Positions 1 to 10,497 of a stretch of 64,000 nt of DNA are shown piece after piece (the stretch's first letter is position 1; each line of letters starts with the position of its first letter). Source of the DNA: Ryuthela nishihirai (lineage: Eukaryota > Arthropoda > Arachnida > Araneae > Heptathelidae); NCBI GenBank assembly GCA_038380435.1, contig JAWZYU010000059.1, positions 248,001 to 312,000 of the forward strand, given 5' to 3'. The notes beneath the pieces were generated by a model. It saw nothing but the letters and a program-made list of their open reading frames with translations. It ran no database searches and was not told the origin of the DNA. Both the position numbers and the translations under genes were made by a program.

Positions 1-241
1 TCGCGCAAATTAAAGCAAGAAGAATGCATTTCATTTTTAAATGAATGGATTAAGCTTGAACTGTAACAATTTAGGTTAAAGCAAGTAAAATATGTTTGAT
101 TTTGTTCTTTTCGGATTTTATCAGGTTTGTGAATAAATATTCTTTTTATACATGTTTGTTTCCTTTTACACAATTTTTAAACAAAGGGTAAAAATTTTCT
201 GGAGCAGCACCCCAACTAATTTTAGCTACGAGCCGCCACTG
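1..241. mobile_element. Terminus of a hAT-like DNA transposon, cut by the window edge
   Basis: The segment ends at 241 with AGCCGCCACTG. Its reverse complement matches 63530-63770 at the other end of the window closely. A CAGTGGCGGC-type terminus is typical of hAT-superfamily elements, but no transposase domain is visible here. Positions 1-66 form an open frame ending in TAA at 64-66 (residues QEECISFLNEWIKLEL at its end), which could be the tail of a transposase. The same frame in the other copy has TAG about six codons earlier. The superfamily assignment rests on the terminus alone. Confidence 0.5.
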
Positions 242-1298
242 TTCAGCACTTAGTCTGTTACTGTTATTGTGAACATTCAACGAAAGTCATTGTATGGTGT
301 TCCATGTTCTGTCAGGATGTTGGAAAGCTACATATTGTAAAAGGAATAGCGAAAGCTAAGGACTACATCAAAATACTGAAAACAAAATTATTACCAAGGG
401 TCTTTGATCTTATTTTGGAATGAACGTAGATCTTAATAATGTGTTAATTAACTGGACGAAATGCACTTTGTCAGTGTGAAAAGGTTCTTCAGAAGTGGTT
501 AGCAGATAGCAAGATTGAAAAGATGGAATCGACTGGACAGTCTCCACACTTTAAGACTATACAGAGCTTGTATTGCAGAATAGGTAAGGAAATTTCCGAG
601 CAGAGACGTCCAAATACGCGAGTTAATTAAGGCTTTCCTCTTACTTCATAATCATATTTTATTACAGACGAACTTAAATTAGTGCATTCCATGCCAAAAT
701 CACATAAAACATTTATTTAAATACAGGGCTAACCTATGAAATATTGAATTTAAAATGTTAGTATTCTGAAAAATGTGTTTAACAACTGTTATATAATGTT
801 TAAAACAGGGATCAATATAAATATTTCACGAATTTTAAAGTTTCTTTTAATTCATATCTATTCTATATCATATTATAATATAAACGTTATTGCATTTGGG
901 AAATTATATACTTCAACAATTATTTTCGATACGAAAAAACGAAAAAATACATAATTTAAATGAAAAATAATTTATGTAAATAATTTTCTATTTAATAATT
1001 TATATAATATTTAAATAACAAGTCCTAACGATCTAGGATCGAACTCACGACTCTGTTCTTTAAATGTGGAAAATATAAAAATTAAAAACGAATGTTTCAA
1101 ATAATATATCATGAGAGAGATTTAGAATTTAGTTGATGGAATGTGATGATCAAAATATTTATTTTCATTTCTTCCCCTTAACTTCAAAGTGATGGGAAAG
1201 TAAAAAATTTTCGTTTTAAGAGATATATGAGAGAATGATTGCTATTTTGTGTTTTGTTTGTATCAGTACATTATTGCATTTTTCTTTATAAATCATCC
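242..1298. other. No gene seen; AT-rich DNA
   Basis: There are no long open frames or recognisable domains. Composition is AT-rich with short A and T runs. Around 1030-1060 a T-arm-like stretch (GAGTTCGATCC on the minus strand) hints at an old tRNA-derived repeat, too weak to call. Confidence 0.5.
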
Positions 1299-1309
1299 AT
1301 TAGTTCGTA
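1299..1309 (+). repeat. 5' target-site duplication of the RTE-like LINE
   Basis: ATTAGTTCGTA here is repeated exactly at 3921-3931, immediately after the LINE 3' tail. An 11-bp duplication is normal for target-primed retrotransposition. Confidence 0.88.
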
Positions 1310-1311
1310 GT

Positions 1312-1626
1312 TTGAATGTTATCTGCTGTTATGCCCCCACTGAGGATGCCGAATGAGGATGAGAAGGATAGGTTTTATGAACAACTTCAGGATATTTTGA
1401 ATTCTGTCAAGAAAGGGGATATTACCCTTGTTCTTGGTGACTTCAATGCCAAAGTTGGTACTGACTCTGACCTTTGGGGAGGAGTAATAGGCCCTTTTTT
1501 TATTGGTAACTGCAATGGCAATGGGCAACGTCTCCTACAGGTAAGTAAACTCAATGGATTCAGAATAACTAACACACCGACATACATAAGTACACATGGG
1601 TTTCACCTGATGGGCTGCATAAGAAT
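1312..1626 (+). pseudogene. Apurinic endonuclease (APE) domain of the RTE-like LINE, frameshifted
   Basis: This is the C-terminal half of the LINE endonuclease that nicks target DNA for priming. In frame with the RT, 1312 onward reads LNVICCYAPTEDAE, a standard APE strand. At about 1350 the frame shifts and continues as DEKDRFYEQLQ followed by LVLGDFNAKVG, the conserved GDFNA motif with its catalytic Asp. At about 1578 a second shift, with a small loss of the usual residues before HKYTW, returns to the RT frame and leads into DGLHKNMIDYI. The catalytic His region (CDHYLV) is then in the following ORF at about residue 28. The N-terminal Asn and Glu catalytic motifs are missing because of 5' truncation. 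Confidence 0.85.
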
Positions 1627-3795
1627 ATGATTGATTACATATTAATTAACAGCAAATGGGCTAGTTCTGTTAGGAATACCAGGGCATATAGGGGAGCTGA
1701 AATTGGATGTGACCATTACCTTGTTAAAAGTGTGTTGCAACTTAAACTTAAAAAGTGTTGTGCTAGGGTTAAAACATTTGCTTTTAATACTGAAGCTCTG
1801 AAAGATCCAGTTATAGCCAAAGCTTACCATGATAGGTTACTTAGTCATTATGACAGTCATGGTTTGCTTACTACTGAAGTTGAGGAAGAAGGGGATCATT
1901 TTAAACAGGCTTTTTTGGACACTAACAGTACTCTTTTAGGAAAAAAGGAACAGAAGAGGCAAAATTATCTGAGTGATAAGGCACTTGAGCTTATTTCGGA
2001 AAGAAAGAACTGCAGGAATGTCTTTAATCAATACCCTACTAGTCCTAATAGAAAGCATTACAGAGAACATAATAAACGTGTAAAAGATCAGTTAGCTGCT
2101 GATAAAAACCTTTGGCTTGATGGTTTGGCTGACAAAGCCGAGGAAGCAGTTAGACAGCACAACAGCAGAGAGCTGTACCAGATAGTTAATGTTTTGTGTG
2201 GTAGAAAACGTACAGACATACAAGGATTGAAGGACAAACAAGGTAAGGTTATAGAAGGGGAGGATTCTGTCATGGCTAGGTGGGCTGAGCATTTCAGTGA
2301 TGTTCTAAACAATGTAGTCATTTCTACTCCCATTGTTTGCAATGATGATAGATGCATTGTTGGCTTTAATGTTGGCCCTATAACACAATCTGAAGTTATT
2401 TTGGCTGTTTCTAAACTTAAACTTCATAAATCCCCAGGGGTAGATGAAATTACTACGGAAATGTTTAGAGCTGGGAATGTTTCGGTTACCACTTGGATGA
2501 CTGAAATTCTGAATATCTTTTATGATAAAGGCATGGTTCCTAAGGATTTTACCAGAGCTATTGTTATCCCTATTTTCAAAAAAGGTGATCGCAGTTCTTA
2601 TGATAACTATAGGGGTATCAGCCTACTCTCTGTTCCAGGTAAAGTTCTTTCCATGATTGTGCTTAATAGAATTAAAAATCTGGTTGACAATCAATTGCGT
2701 GATGAGCAATGTGGATTCAGAAGTGGTAGGGGATGTGTGGATCAGATATTTTCACTTAGGCAGATTCTTGAGAAATGCTTAGAGTTTCAGAAATCTTTGG
2801 TTGCTAGCTTTGTTGATTTCAAAAAGGCTTTAGACTCTGTTGATCGTCATAATTTGTGGTTGATTGTGAGATCATATGGTATACCAGACAAGTTAGTTAA
2901 CATTATGAAAGCTCTCTATAATAACACTGAGTCGTGTGTGAGAGTTGGCAAGGCTTGTAGCAATTGGTTTAGGATTACTTCTGGTGTTCGACAAGGGTGC
3001 ATTTTGTCTCCTTTACTCTTTAGCTTGGTTATTGATTATGTTATGCGAAATTCACTTCAAGGGAAAGATTTTGGCCTTAAATGGGCTGGAGATACGAAAA
3101 TTTCTGATTTAGATTATGCTGATGATTTAGCCCTTTTGGCAAATGATGTTGATGAGATGAACTCTTTCATTCGAGCTGTTGAAGAGACTGGTAATAGAGT
3201 AGGTTTGGTTATACACAGAGAGAAAACTAAAGTGATGAAAATTGGTCAGGCAGGCTGTGATTCAGTTACTCTGAATGGTTTCAGTCTTGAGCAGGTGTCA
3301 CAGTTTAATTATCTTGGGAGCTATGTAACAGATAATGGTGATGTGCGGCATGAGATTAACAGACGAATAGGGATTGCTGCCGGGACTTTTAAGAACCTAT
3401 GGAGAGTGTGGAGAAATAGGCGTATACACCTAAAGACTAAAATTAGACTGTATAATAGTTTGGTTCTTTCTAGGGTTAGTTATGGTAGTGAAACTTGGAC
3501 ACTTTGTAAACAAGATAACAGGAAACTAGATGCTTTTGATTCCAGATGCTTACGCAGCATCTTGGGCATTAGGTGGTTTAACTTTGTAACTAATGATGAG
3601 ATTAGGCAAAGGAGTTTGCAACCTCCTTTAAGCAGCATATTGTGGAGAGAGAGACTCCGTTGGTTTGGCCATGTTGCCCGTATGAATAATTATAGATTGG
3701 TGAATAGGGTTATGAGCAGTGTGCCTAAAGGCCTCAGAAAGAAGGGGAGACCTAGGATGCGGTGGGCAGACAATGTCAAACAGGACCTTGTTTGA
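1627..3795 (+). CDS. RTE-like LINE ORF2: end of APE plus reverse transcriptase (722 aa)
   Basis: This encodes the RT that copies LINE RNA at the nicked target. The ATG at 1627 is internal to the original polyprotein, which began upstream in the endonuclease; it is simply the first Met after the frameshift. Visible in order: the APE end with CDHYLV (about residue 28); fingers motifs KSPGVDEITTEMF and IPIFKKGDRSSYDNYRGISL; GFRSGRGCVDQI; RT motif A FVDFKKALDSVD with the catalytic Asp at about residue 397; motif B SGVRQGCILSPLLF; motif C YADD at residues 497-500; then the FNYLGSYVTDNG thumb region and a GRPRMRWADNVKQDL C-terminal motif. All RT catalytic residues are present. TGA at 3793-3795 looks premature: the same frame continues for 29 codons with family-like sequence (DVVQDRLAWRTKLHGL) to TAG at 3883-3885. 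It is a transposon gene, not a host gene. Confidence 0.9.
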   Translation: MIDYILINSKWASSVRNTRAYRGAEIGCDHYLVKSVLQLKLKKCCARVKTFAFNTEALKDPVIAKAYHDRLLSHYDSHGLLTTEVEEEGDHFKQAFLDTNSTLLGKKEQKRQNYLSDKALELISERKNCRNVFNQYPTSPNRKHYREHNKRVKDQLAADKNLWLDGLADKAEEAVRQHNSRELYQIVNVLCGRKRTDIQGLKDKQGKVIEGEDSVMARWAEHFSDVLNNVVISTPIVCNDDRCIVGFNVGPITQSEVILAVSKLKLHKSPGVDEITTEMFRAGNVSVTTWMTEILNIFYDKGMVPKDFTRAIVIPIFKKGDRSSYDNYRGISLLSVPGKVLSMIVLNRIKNLVDNQLRDEQCGFRSGRGCVDQIFSLRQILEKCLEFQKSLVASFVDFKKALDSVDRHNLWLIVRSYGIPDKLVNIMKALYNNTESCVRVGKACSNWFRITSGVRQGCILSPLLFSLVIDYVMRNSLQGKDFGLKWAGDTKISDLDYADDLALLANDVDEMNSFIRAVEETGNRVGLVIHREKTKVMKIGQAGCDSVTLNGFSLEQVSQFNYLGSYVTDNGDVRHEINRRIGIAAGTFKNLWRVWRNRRIHLKTKIRLYNSLVLSRVSYGSETWTLCKQDNRKLDAFDSRCLRSILGIRWFNFVTNDEIRQRSLQPPLSSILWRERLRWFGHVARMNNYRLVNRVMSSVPKGLRKKGRPRMRWADNVKQDLV

Positions 3796-3920
3796 ATTGG
3801 TGTGCAGTGGCCAGATGCAGTAGATGTAGTTCAGGATAGACTTGCTTGGAGAACTAAATTGCACGGTCTGGTTGGACCTCCGTAGCCCATGGCTGCTTGA
3901 GGATGATGATGACGAGGATG
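3796..3920 (+). other. LINE ORF C-terminal remainder, short 3' UTR and tail
   Basis: Positions 3796-3885 continue the RT frame beyond a premature TGA to a TAG. The rest is a short untranslated stretch ending in GAT-rich tail sequence directly at the 3' target-site duplication. Confidence 0.75.
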
Positions 3921-3931
3921 ATTAGTTCGTA
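3921..3931 (+). repeat. 3' target-site duplication of the RTE-like LINE
   Basis: ATTAGTTCGTA, identical to 1299-1309. Confidence 0.88.
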
Positions 3932-5910
3932 TTTCCAGTATCAGATGGGGGAAAATTGGAAACCGAAAAAATCTTCATTTTCTTTGAAAACAAGTAAATT
4001 ATTATCACCAGAGATGATTAGCTATTCTTTCAATTGTTCGTTACATATTGTTAGAAGGCTTTCTTGTTTTATCCGAATGTGTATTTCTTACTTTAACTCA
4101 GTTAATGGAAATTTCATCCTACATAGCAACAGAAAAATTTTGAAAAAGTAAATGACAAACTCTTCAATTTAAATCCACTCCTCTTTTGTAGCAAATTATG
4201 ATACATAAAATATTCTTTACGTGTGGACTCAAAATCGATTACTAGATAACCACATTTCTTTAACGGTTATCAAAATTTTCTGTCCAAAACGATTTGGATT
4301 TTTCATACCTAGTATCATCCTAACTCCCAAGTTTTCCTCATTTATAATCAGTTAACCAACAAATGTAATAGATTTGATCCTAATTTCAAATATATATATT
4401 TGTTGTTTTGAAAAATCGTATCCAACCAATGCTCTTTGATTTTAATTCCACAAAAGCGCTATCATTTGACTTATTATCGTGCTCTTCGAAAATTCGATTA
4501 TTATGGTTTTTAACTCTGCTAAACTGCTGAAATTAAACTTAACGTGACCGGTTGCATGAAAATTGCTTTGGATACTAAGAAGCAATATCGATGATGCAAT
4601 CGTATATTCAGTATGAAGACACGTAAAGAATGCATGAGCATATCATATCACTTGCCTTTCGCAGTAAAACATAATTTTCTTAAATATTGGACATATCGTT
4701 GAAGATACATCTCACCTCATAACCCACATCATTGATTGAACGAATGATATTTAATTGTATTAAACTATTTTATTAATATAGTGGTAGTTACTGCCAATTT
4801 TCCATTAATTTTTAGCTATTTTCCAAGTGCTTTAACCACGTCCTTTGTTTCGTTTCTCAATTTATGTGAGTGTTAAAGCGACTGTTCCAGTATATATTCA
4901 CAACATTTGATTATGAACAATATTCACACATTCACAACATGACCCATCACAACAAGTTGTGTATTCACACTCTAGAACATTTACCACTCCTTCTTTTTCT
5001 CCTTACAAAAAAGTGGGAAATAGCATAAACGATTGTTTACTATATCCATGGGATTCTCACCAGTAGTGAATGAAAAGTGCTTTCGACGCTACTCTAATAT
5101 ATAGGGGAGACTTCTCTAATATATGAGGAGTTAGCGAAGATATTCACTTGGAATTGCCTTGCATCAACTTAAATATAGTGCAGGATATTATGAGGAAGTT
5201 TTAAAATGTGCCGTAATAAATTGTAACGAATTCTTTTTATGGTGGAATACTATTAATTCGATGCCTAGTCTACGGACCTGTGTGCTGTTTAGGAGTTGTA
5301 GGCGGATGGATATTTGTAGCTTGCGAACTGATACAGTTGCTTGAGTTGTAATGTGTCTAACGGAATTCTGTAAATTTGTGTTCTTTGTAATGACAAGAGC
5401 ATTAATTCGTTAAAACTGTTTGTTCCAATAAATCGTTAATAAGGTTTAAGTCCCTGATCATTTAGTTTCAGTTGTTTTCTTAACCGGGGTAAGTGTCTTG
5501 TTAAAGAATTTCCATCGTTTGAAGTAGTTCTCTGTGACTGGATTGTTCTGTAATGATGATGTCTCAAGACAGCTACGTTCAGTACTAAAAATGAAATACC
5601 GAGACTAATTTAATATTTAGATTTAATTAACGATTTTCTGGAATAAACTATAGCAATGAATAAATGTTCTTCAAGTCATTACAGACGACCAATCTAAATT
5701 TACATTGATCATCTGTAACGACTATCCTTAGCAGTATTACTAACTCAACCAATACTATGTATATCGCCGTCTCTTTGCACAGTTATATCGCGTTCGCTTG
5801 CAGTGACATTGCTTCTGCTGATGTCCGAGTCAGAGACCTAGGATGGCACTGTCGTTTGTTCAATCATTTACGTTGCGATTGTCTCTCATTAACCAGTTCA
5901 GTTCCAGATA
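3932..5910. other. No gene seen; AT-rich DNA
   Basis: No domain, tRNA or known repeat was recognised in this 2-kb stretch. Short frames such as 3897-4151 and 5159-5344 have no recognisable similarity and no coding character that I can support. Confidence 0.5.
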
Positions 5911-5914
5911 GGTA

Positions 5915-6095
5915 CAGTCGCTCAGAAAAGTATCCGAACGCTATGGTTGATTACAGAATTCAGAAAAAATATCTGGCAACGATTTGTTTTTGGGAAATTA
6001 GTGATCTGGCAACCTTCGTGTACGTACACGAAGATTGCGAGATCACTAATTTCCAAAAAAAATGTTGCCAGATATTTTTCGTGTACTGTACACCA
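5915..6095. mobile_element. TcMITE, truncated on the right
   Basis: Starts after TA at 5913-5914 with CAGTCGCTCAGAAAAGTATC, includes the CTGGCAAC...GTTGCCAG inner palindrome around GTGTACGTACACG, and breaks off inside the right arm where a SINE-A fragment begins. Confidence 0.8.
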
Positions 6096-6099
6096 CGTC

Positions 6100-6270
6100 A
6101 CATCCGACGGACGGCGGCCTCTGCAAGCCCATCGGTGTCCCCTACTGACCGTGGGCAGGGCGGGGTAATTTTGCGGAGATAAATCTCAACGCTGACCCAG
6201 CTGGGACTCGATCCTGGGATTACAGATTACGAGCCTGTTGCGCTGCCATCTGAGCCACCCACGCACCCCA
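6100..6270 (-). mobile_element. SINE-A, head and core fragment
   Basis: Minus-strand tRNA-related head (GTGGCTCAGATGG A-box-like and GGATCGAGTCC B-box-like) followed by the core up to the GACGGACGGCGG motif, where it abuts the broken TcMITE. The 3' half is missing. Confidence 0.8.
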
Positions 6271-6390
6271 TTCACAAGGTAGGGGACGGCAGCGGTCCTA
6301 GAAATTTCGGACACTTTTCGAGGGATCACTCCCGACCATGGCAGCCAGAAACCAAATCTGTTATCCAAACAAGGCTAAAACTCAGTGGTA

Positions 6391-6605
6391 CAGTCGCTCA
6401 AAAAAGTATCCGAACACTATGGTTGATTACAGAATTCAGAAAAAATATCTGGCAACGATTTTTTTAGAAATTAGTGATCTGGCAACCTTCATATCACGTG
6501 ACACGAAGGTTGCCAGATCACTAATTTCTAAAAAAAACGTTGCCAGATATTTTTTTCTGAATTCTGTAATCAACCATAGCGTTCGGATACTTTTTTGAGC
6601 GACTG
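6391..6605. mobile_element. TcMITE, complete, with TA duplication
   Basis: A near-perfect 215-bp palindrome. The outer arms are CAGTCGCTCAAAAAAGTATC and its complement; the inner arms carry CTGGCAACGATTTTTTTAGA. The centre is ATATCACGTGACACGAAGG. TA flanks both ends (6389-6390 and 6606-6607). TA targets and a CAGT...AAAAGTATCCGAAC terminus point to the Tc1/mariner superfamily. No ORF remains, so it is non-autonomous. Confidence 0.88.
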
Positions 6606-6607
6606 TA

Positions 6608-7200
6608 ACAGGGCCATCAAATTAAGATCGATCAAGTAGCTGAGGAATTGGAAGAGAACTGATTTCTGTCACCATGACGTTACACCTCTGCCCGGCTCTT
6701 CGCCGGAAACTTCAATTACGTAATATGATCATTCCTAGGTTTAGAGGAATATTTTTCCCAAGTTTCGAAAATTTTCCAAAGTTGGAATTTTGCATATTCG
6801 GAAAATGGAGTTTCCATTGTTAAGGCTCTAAAGGTGAAAAAAAAAATACGTTTATTAACAATTTATTAAATACTCCGCTTTTATTTGCTTAATTGAAGAA
6901 AGGAATAATAAGTTTTTTTTTAAATTTTAATCATAGTAATTAAAGTATTTTTCAATTATTCAAAATTATTTACCCTATATTCTTAAAATGTTTACATTAT
7001 AGTACATATAAATAAAATAAATATAATATATATATATAACTTCAATTATAGTTTTCCCCAAATTCTATAGACACAGATCTAAAAGGTTCCTGCATAAGCA
7101 GTAGCTGAAATGTTGGTATTCAGCGAATTAGAAAAGATAATGCAATTCCAGAATAGTACATGAAATTATGAACAAAAATATTACAGAATACATTTACGTA
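6608..7200. other. No gene seen; AT-rich DNA
   Basis: A (TA)n stretch lies near 7028-7042. No coding or repeat family was identified. Confidence 0.5.
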
Positions 7201-7650
7201 ATCTGGCAACGATTTTTTTTAGAAATTAGTGGTCTGGCAACCTTCGTGTACGTACACGAAGGTTGCCAGACAACTAATTTCTAAAAAAATCGTCACGAGG
7301 TATTTTTTCTAAATTCTGTATTCAACCATAGTGTTCGGATATTTATTTGAATGACTGTACACGAAGGTTGCCAGACAACTAATATCTAAAGAAATCGTCG
7401 CAGATATTTTTTTCTGAATTCTGTAATCAACCACAGTGTTCGGATATTTATTTGCGTGACTGTACACGAAGAATGCCTGATCACTAATTTCTAAAAAATC
7501 ATTCTCAGATAGTTTTTCTGAAATCTGAAATCAACCATATTGTTCGGATATTTATTTGAGCGACTGTACGTAGACGAAGGTTGCCAGATCTCTAATTTCT
7601 AAAAACATTGCTCCCAGATATTTTTCTGAATGCTGTAATCAATCATATAC
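7201..7650. repeat. TcMITE with four tandem right arms
   Basis: A partial left arm (from CTGGCAACG at 7203) meets the centre, then the right arm follows four times in direct tandem. Each arm runs from ACGAAGGTTGCCAGA to GACTGTA, with unit ends near 7347, 7467, 7569 and a truncated last unit near 7650. Units are about 80 to 120 bp and diverged from one another. Confidence 0.8.
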
Positions 7651-7679
7651 CTATAAATATATATTTTTCTATATCATCC

Positions 7680-8030
7680 TCCGCTTATACAGGGCTAAAG
7701 GCGAAAGTTTGACTCCAGAGGTTACGTTCGAGGTTGATCCGTGAGCAATAGTGATTACGTCTCTTTTAAGGAAAAACATCAATAGTTGCTGCTTTTCTGG
7801 TTGTATTTTCCCTCTTCCTGATATTCATATTGGTAAACGGCCTTTCGATCTGTTTAGACTCGATACAGTGATTATGCCAATCGAGCCTAAAGGTTTTTCT
7901 TTCCTCCTGTTCTAACAACCACTATTCTTTCAAACTTGATTATTAGAAAAAAAGAAATGTTTCGTTTAATCTAACGACACAGTACTTGAATTTTAATAAG
8001 TATCCGGAAAGCATCCCTAGGATGCATCAA
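7680..8030 (+). repeat. Block G copy 1
   Basis: Repeated at 29000-29350, at 59850-60230, inverted at 51545-51925 and partly at 10185-10293. A shared marker is GGAAAAACATCAATAGTTGC. No ORF. Confidence 0.75.
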
Positions 8031-8034
8031 AAGA

Positions 8035-8905
8035 GTCAAAAGATATATATGGGCGTATACTGTGAACAGGACACCTACCATGAAGGGCCAAACGCTGTAC
8101 AGTTCCTCTGAGGAAAGATGGAAGCTTCCCTTTAAAGGTACCAAGAATATTCTTTAAAGTATCGCTCTCCTGCCCACGGCTTAACCGGTCTACGACAACC
8201 TTTCAAACTCATTCATGTCTTCTCTCTCACCAACAGAACGATGGCGTTCACCGGGGATAAGTTTCTTCGCTGACATAATTGGGACTGGAACCTGGGAACT
8301 GCAGATTACGAGTCTGGCACGCTCCCAACTCTCGTCTGTCATTCAAATGAGCTATATATTCCATTCAATATTCTTTTACAAAACACAAAGGATGGAGATA
8401 GAAGCTCTCTTAAGCCATTCCAGGCTTTTCTTACAACATCAAACTCCGCCTCCTCTATAACACTGCCTGTCCATTCGCCCTCAAAGTAAGTAAAAATAAA
8501 TCAACTTCCGCCTAGTTTAAGACTACTAGATGGCAGCATCTGCCTGAAAAACATTTAAAAATGGGAATTTACTGATACTGAATAATTTTCTACATATTCA
8601 GCAAATAATATTACAGTTATTAAACCAGTATGGAAATAAATCTGCGTGGCATTGCTTCTGTTACAGCTCAAATATAGGAAAAACATATATATTCTATCCG
8701 TTATCCTAATTGCTAATGGATAGTTTCAGATGCTTCAGTCCTACTTTTCATGACTTTCAATATTGAACGAATAAATTTAACCCTAAATAAACTGCTCTAT
8801 CAAAATATTACAGAATTTTCATGTTCTAACAATGGGAATTTAACTTCGAAGCTCTATAATTTCTATAAGACGCATTCAATGAAAAAATATAACACAAGAT
8901 AAAAA
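8035..8905 (+). repeat. Block H copy 1
   Basis: Matches 62745-63440 directly and 57480-58345 inverted. It carries an old SINE-A-like element and a downstream stretch with the marker CTACATATTCAGCAAATAAT. Confidence 0.75.
8090..8345 (-). mobile_element. Diverged SINE-A-like element (old subfamily)
   Basis: Minus-strand landmarks of SINE-A in diverged form: a B-box region AGGTTCCAGTCCCAATT, a core with CGGCTTAACC, and an AAAGGGAAGCTTCCATC segment in place of the usual GACGGGAGGCTACCATC. Shared with the other H copies, so it was inserted before the block was duplicated. Confidence 0.65.
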
Positions 8906-10140
8906 TCATTCATACCAGCATACAGGTCCAATGAATGTAACATCCAACAAATCTGTGGCGTCACTTATAACCTCAGGTGAAGAGAAATTGTTCGGGAATT
9001 ACCACACCAGTATACGACAAAATCGTTGGCGTTTAAGTCTTCCATTTCTAGCTGTAAAATAATTGAAAAGATATTTTCCGAAAAATTTACATTCCTGCAG
9101 AAATTTTGCCGTGCAACGAAACTGAGTAGTAAAATAAAATTTCCGTAAATGAGTAAGTGTTCCTAAGTGAGAAATTTTATTACAGCAGTCCCCGTTTTAC
9201 GGAAATTATGTAAATAATTTCCGTAAATCTATCTATGTACATAATTTACGTAAATCGGAGACTACTGTAATAAAAAAAATTAATAGGAGATTATGGTTAG
9301 TTTCGCTGCACCGTAATTATATAATATAGTAAGAAAGCAATCGGGAAAGCTTGTATCCAAACACATGAAGAGTTAATATAAAAACATCTGTGAGTACCTC
9401 AGTGGAAATTGTTTACTGCAAGTATCACATTGGAAATATTTCATGATTCGTGAAGCACTGAAGGATAAATTGAGCTGGATATAATGTTGGAACTCTTTGG
9501 ATGATGTTCTGTGATGCTTTGTAGATGACATCATAAGACACAAATGTATTGCATTCATAAACTCCGTTGAAGTCCTTCGATTGTTCCTTGGGAATCCTTT
9601 TCCTGTCTGTAGACTGATAGGAGACTTAGGAATTCGAATCGTGATTTGAAACATGAAAATCTCTCAAATTGATCGTCATAATCGCGGTGATTCATGACAC
9701 GTGGAGATTATTTAAACGACTCCTTTTATTTCTAGTGATGTACAGAACCTTGCTTGCCATTTGGGAAAAATCTCTTCTAATCACTATGCACTCTTTATTT
9801 CCACTGTTTTTATACATTAAATTGAAAGTAATACAAACATGTTATTATGACCTCTGATAAGCTTGCTACGTGGCAGTATTTAGATGTAAATGATTGTGTT
9901 TCAAAATTGTATCCAACTAATTTTTGTTTCGATTTTCACCTAGTGATCCTCCCTCAGTATAAAAATGAACACTGGTGACCTTGAAAAACTCAATGCCCAT
10001 TTAATGGGATCTTTAGGAATGGCTCTAGGTGAGGAGAGACAAAATACATTCGATTTTATTTACTTCTCAAACACTTGCCAATAGGATACAGGAATACTTT
10101 CTTAAAAAGGACTGAGTAGAGATATCAGCTCACTAGAAAT
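8905..10140 (+). repeat. Block I copy 1
   Basis: Matches 56030-57480 inverted, and its end matches 63440-63529. In the inverted copy a hAT-like element sits at the site that is empty here (ACTTATAACCTCAGG near 8964-8978). Small frames such as 9373-9654 and 9669-9857 are not supported as genes. Confidence 0.75.
9183..9267. mobile_element. Possible tiny pogo/Tigger-like MITE
   Basis: CAGCAGTCCCCGTTTTACGG and an inverted partner (CAGTAGTCTCCGATTTACG on the minus strand) flank an 85-bp segment with TA at both sides (9181-9182, 9268-9269). The terminus resembles pogo/Tigger-type elements. A related single end occurs at about 56924 in the inverted block I copy. Confidence 0.5.
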
Positions 10141-10184
10141 CTATTAGGTTTCATACTGAGGGAGGACGAAGAGGAGCAAAAAAA

Positions 10185-10293
10185 TTTAAATAATAAAAAA
10201 ATCAATAGTTGTGTCTTTCCTGGTTGCATTTTCATTCTTGCTAATATTCATATTGGTGAACTGATTTTCGATCTCTTTAGATTCGATACAGTG
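10185..10293 (+). repeat. Block G fragment interrupted by SINE-A
   Basis: Shares ATCAATAGTTG...TTGCATTTTC...GATTCGATACAGTG with block G and stops exactly where the SINE-A head begins. Confidence 0.65.
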
Positions 10294-10493
10294 TGGGGCG
10301 GGGGTGGCTCAGACGGTAGCGCGCCAGGCTCGTAATCTGTAGTTCCCAGGTTCGAGTCCCAGCTGGGTCAGCGTTGAGATTTTTCTCCGCAAAATTCCCC
10401 GCCCTGCCCACGGTCAGTAGGGGACACCGATGGGCTTGGAAAGGCCGCCGTCCGTCGGATGGGACGTTAAGCCGTGGCCCCGTGTGCGTTCCC
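10294..10493 (+). mobile_element. SINE-A head and core, 3'-truncated
   Basis: Contains the A box TGGCTCAGACGG and B box GGTTCGAGTCC, then the core through GCCGTGGCCCCGTGTGCG, where it joins LINE RT sequence. Confidence 0.85.
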
Positions 10494-10497
10494 CATT

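Larger units (their letters stand above)
1310..3920 (+). mobile_element. 5'-truncated RTE-like non-LTR retrotransposon
   Basis: A 2.6-kb LINE copy bounded by an exact 11-bp target-site duplication (1299-1309 and 3921-3931). It starts inside the apurinic endonuclease domain, contains the complete RT and a C-terminal region, has a very short 3' untranslated part and ends in a GATGATGATGACGAGGATG microsatellite-like tail. Short 3' ends with such tails are typical of the RTE clade. The endonuclease carries two frameshifts and the ORF end carries a premature stop, so the copy is dead. Clade assignment is from motif order and tail type; CR1- or Jockey-type elements look different in the YADD and C-terminal regions. 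Confidence 0.85.

Noticed and set aside
10300..10372. tRNA gene
   Set aside because: A and B boxes are present, but the sequence runs into the SINE core and does not fold into a complete cloverleaf with an acceptor stem. The same holds for other SINE heads.
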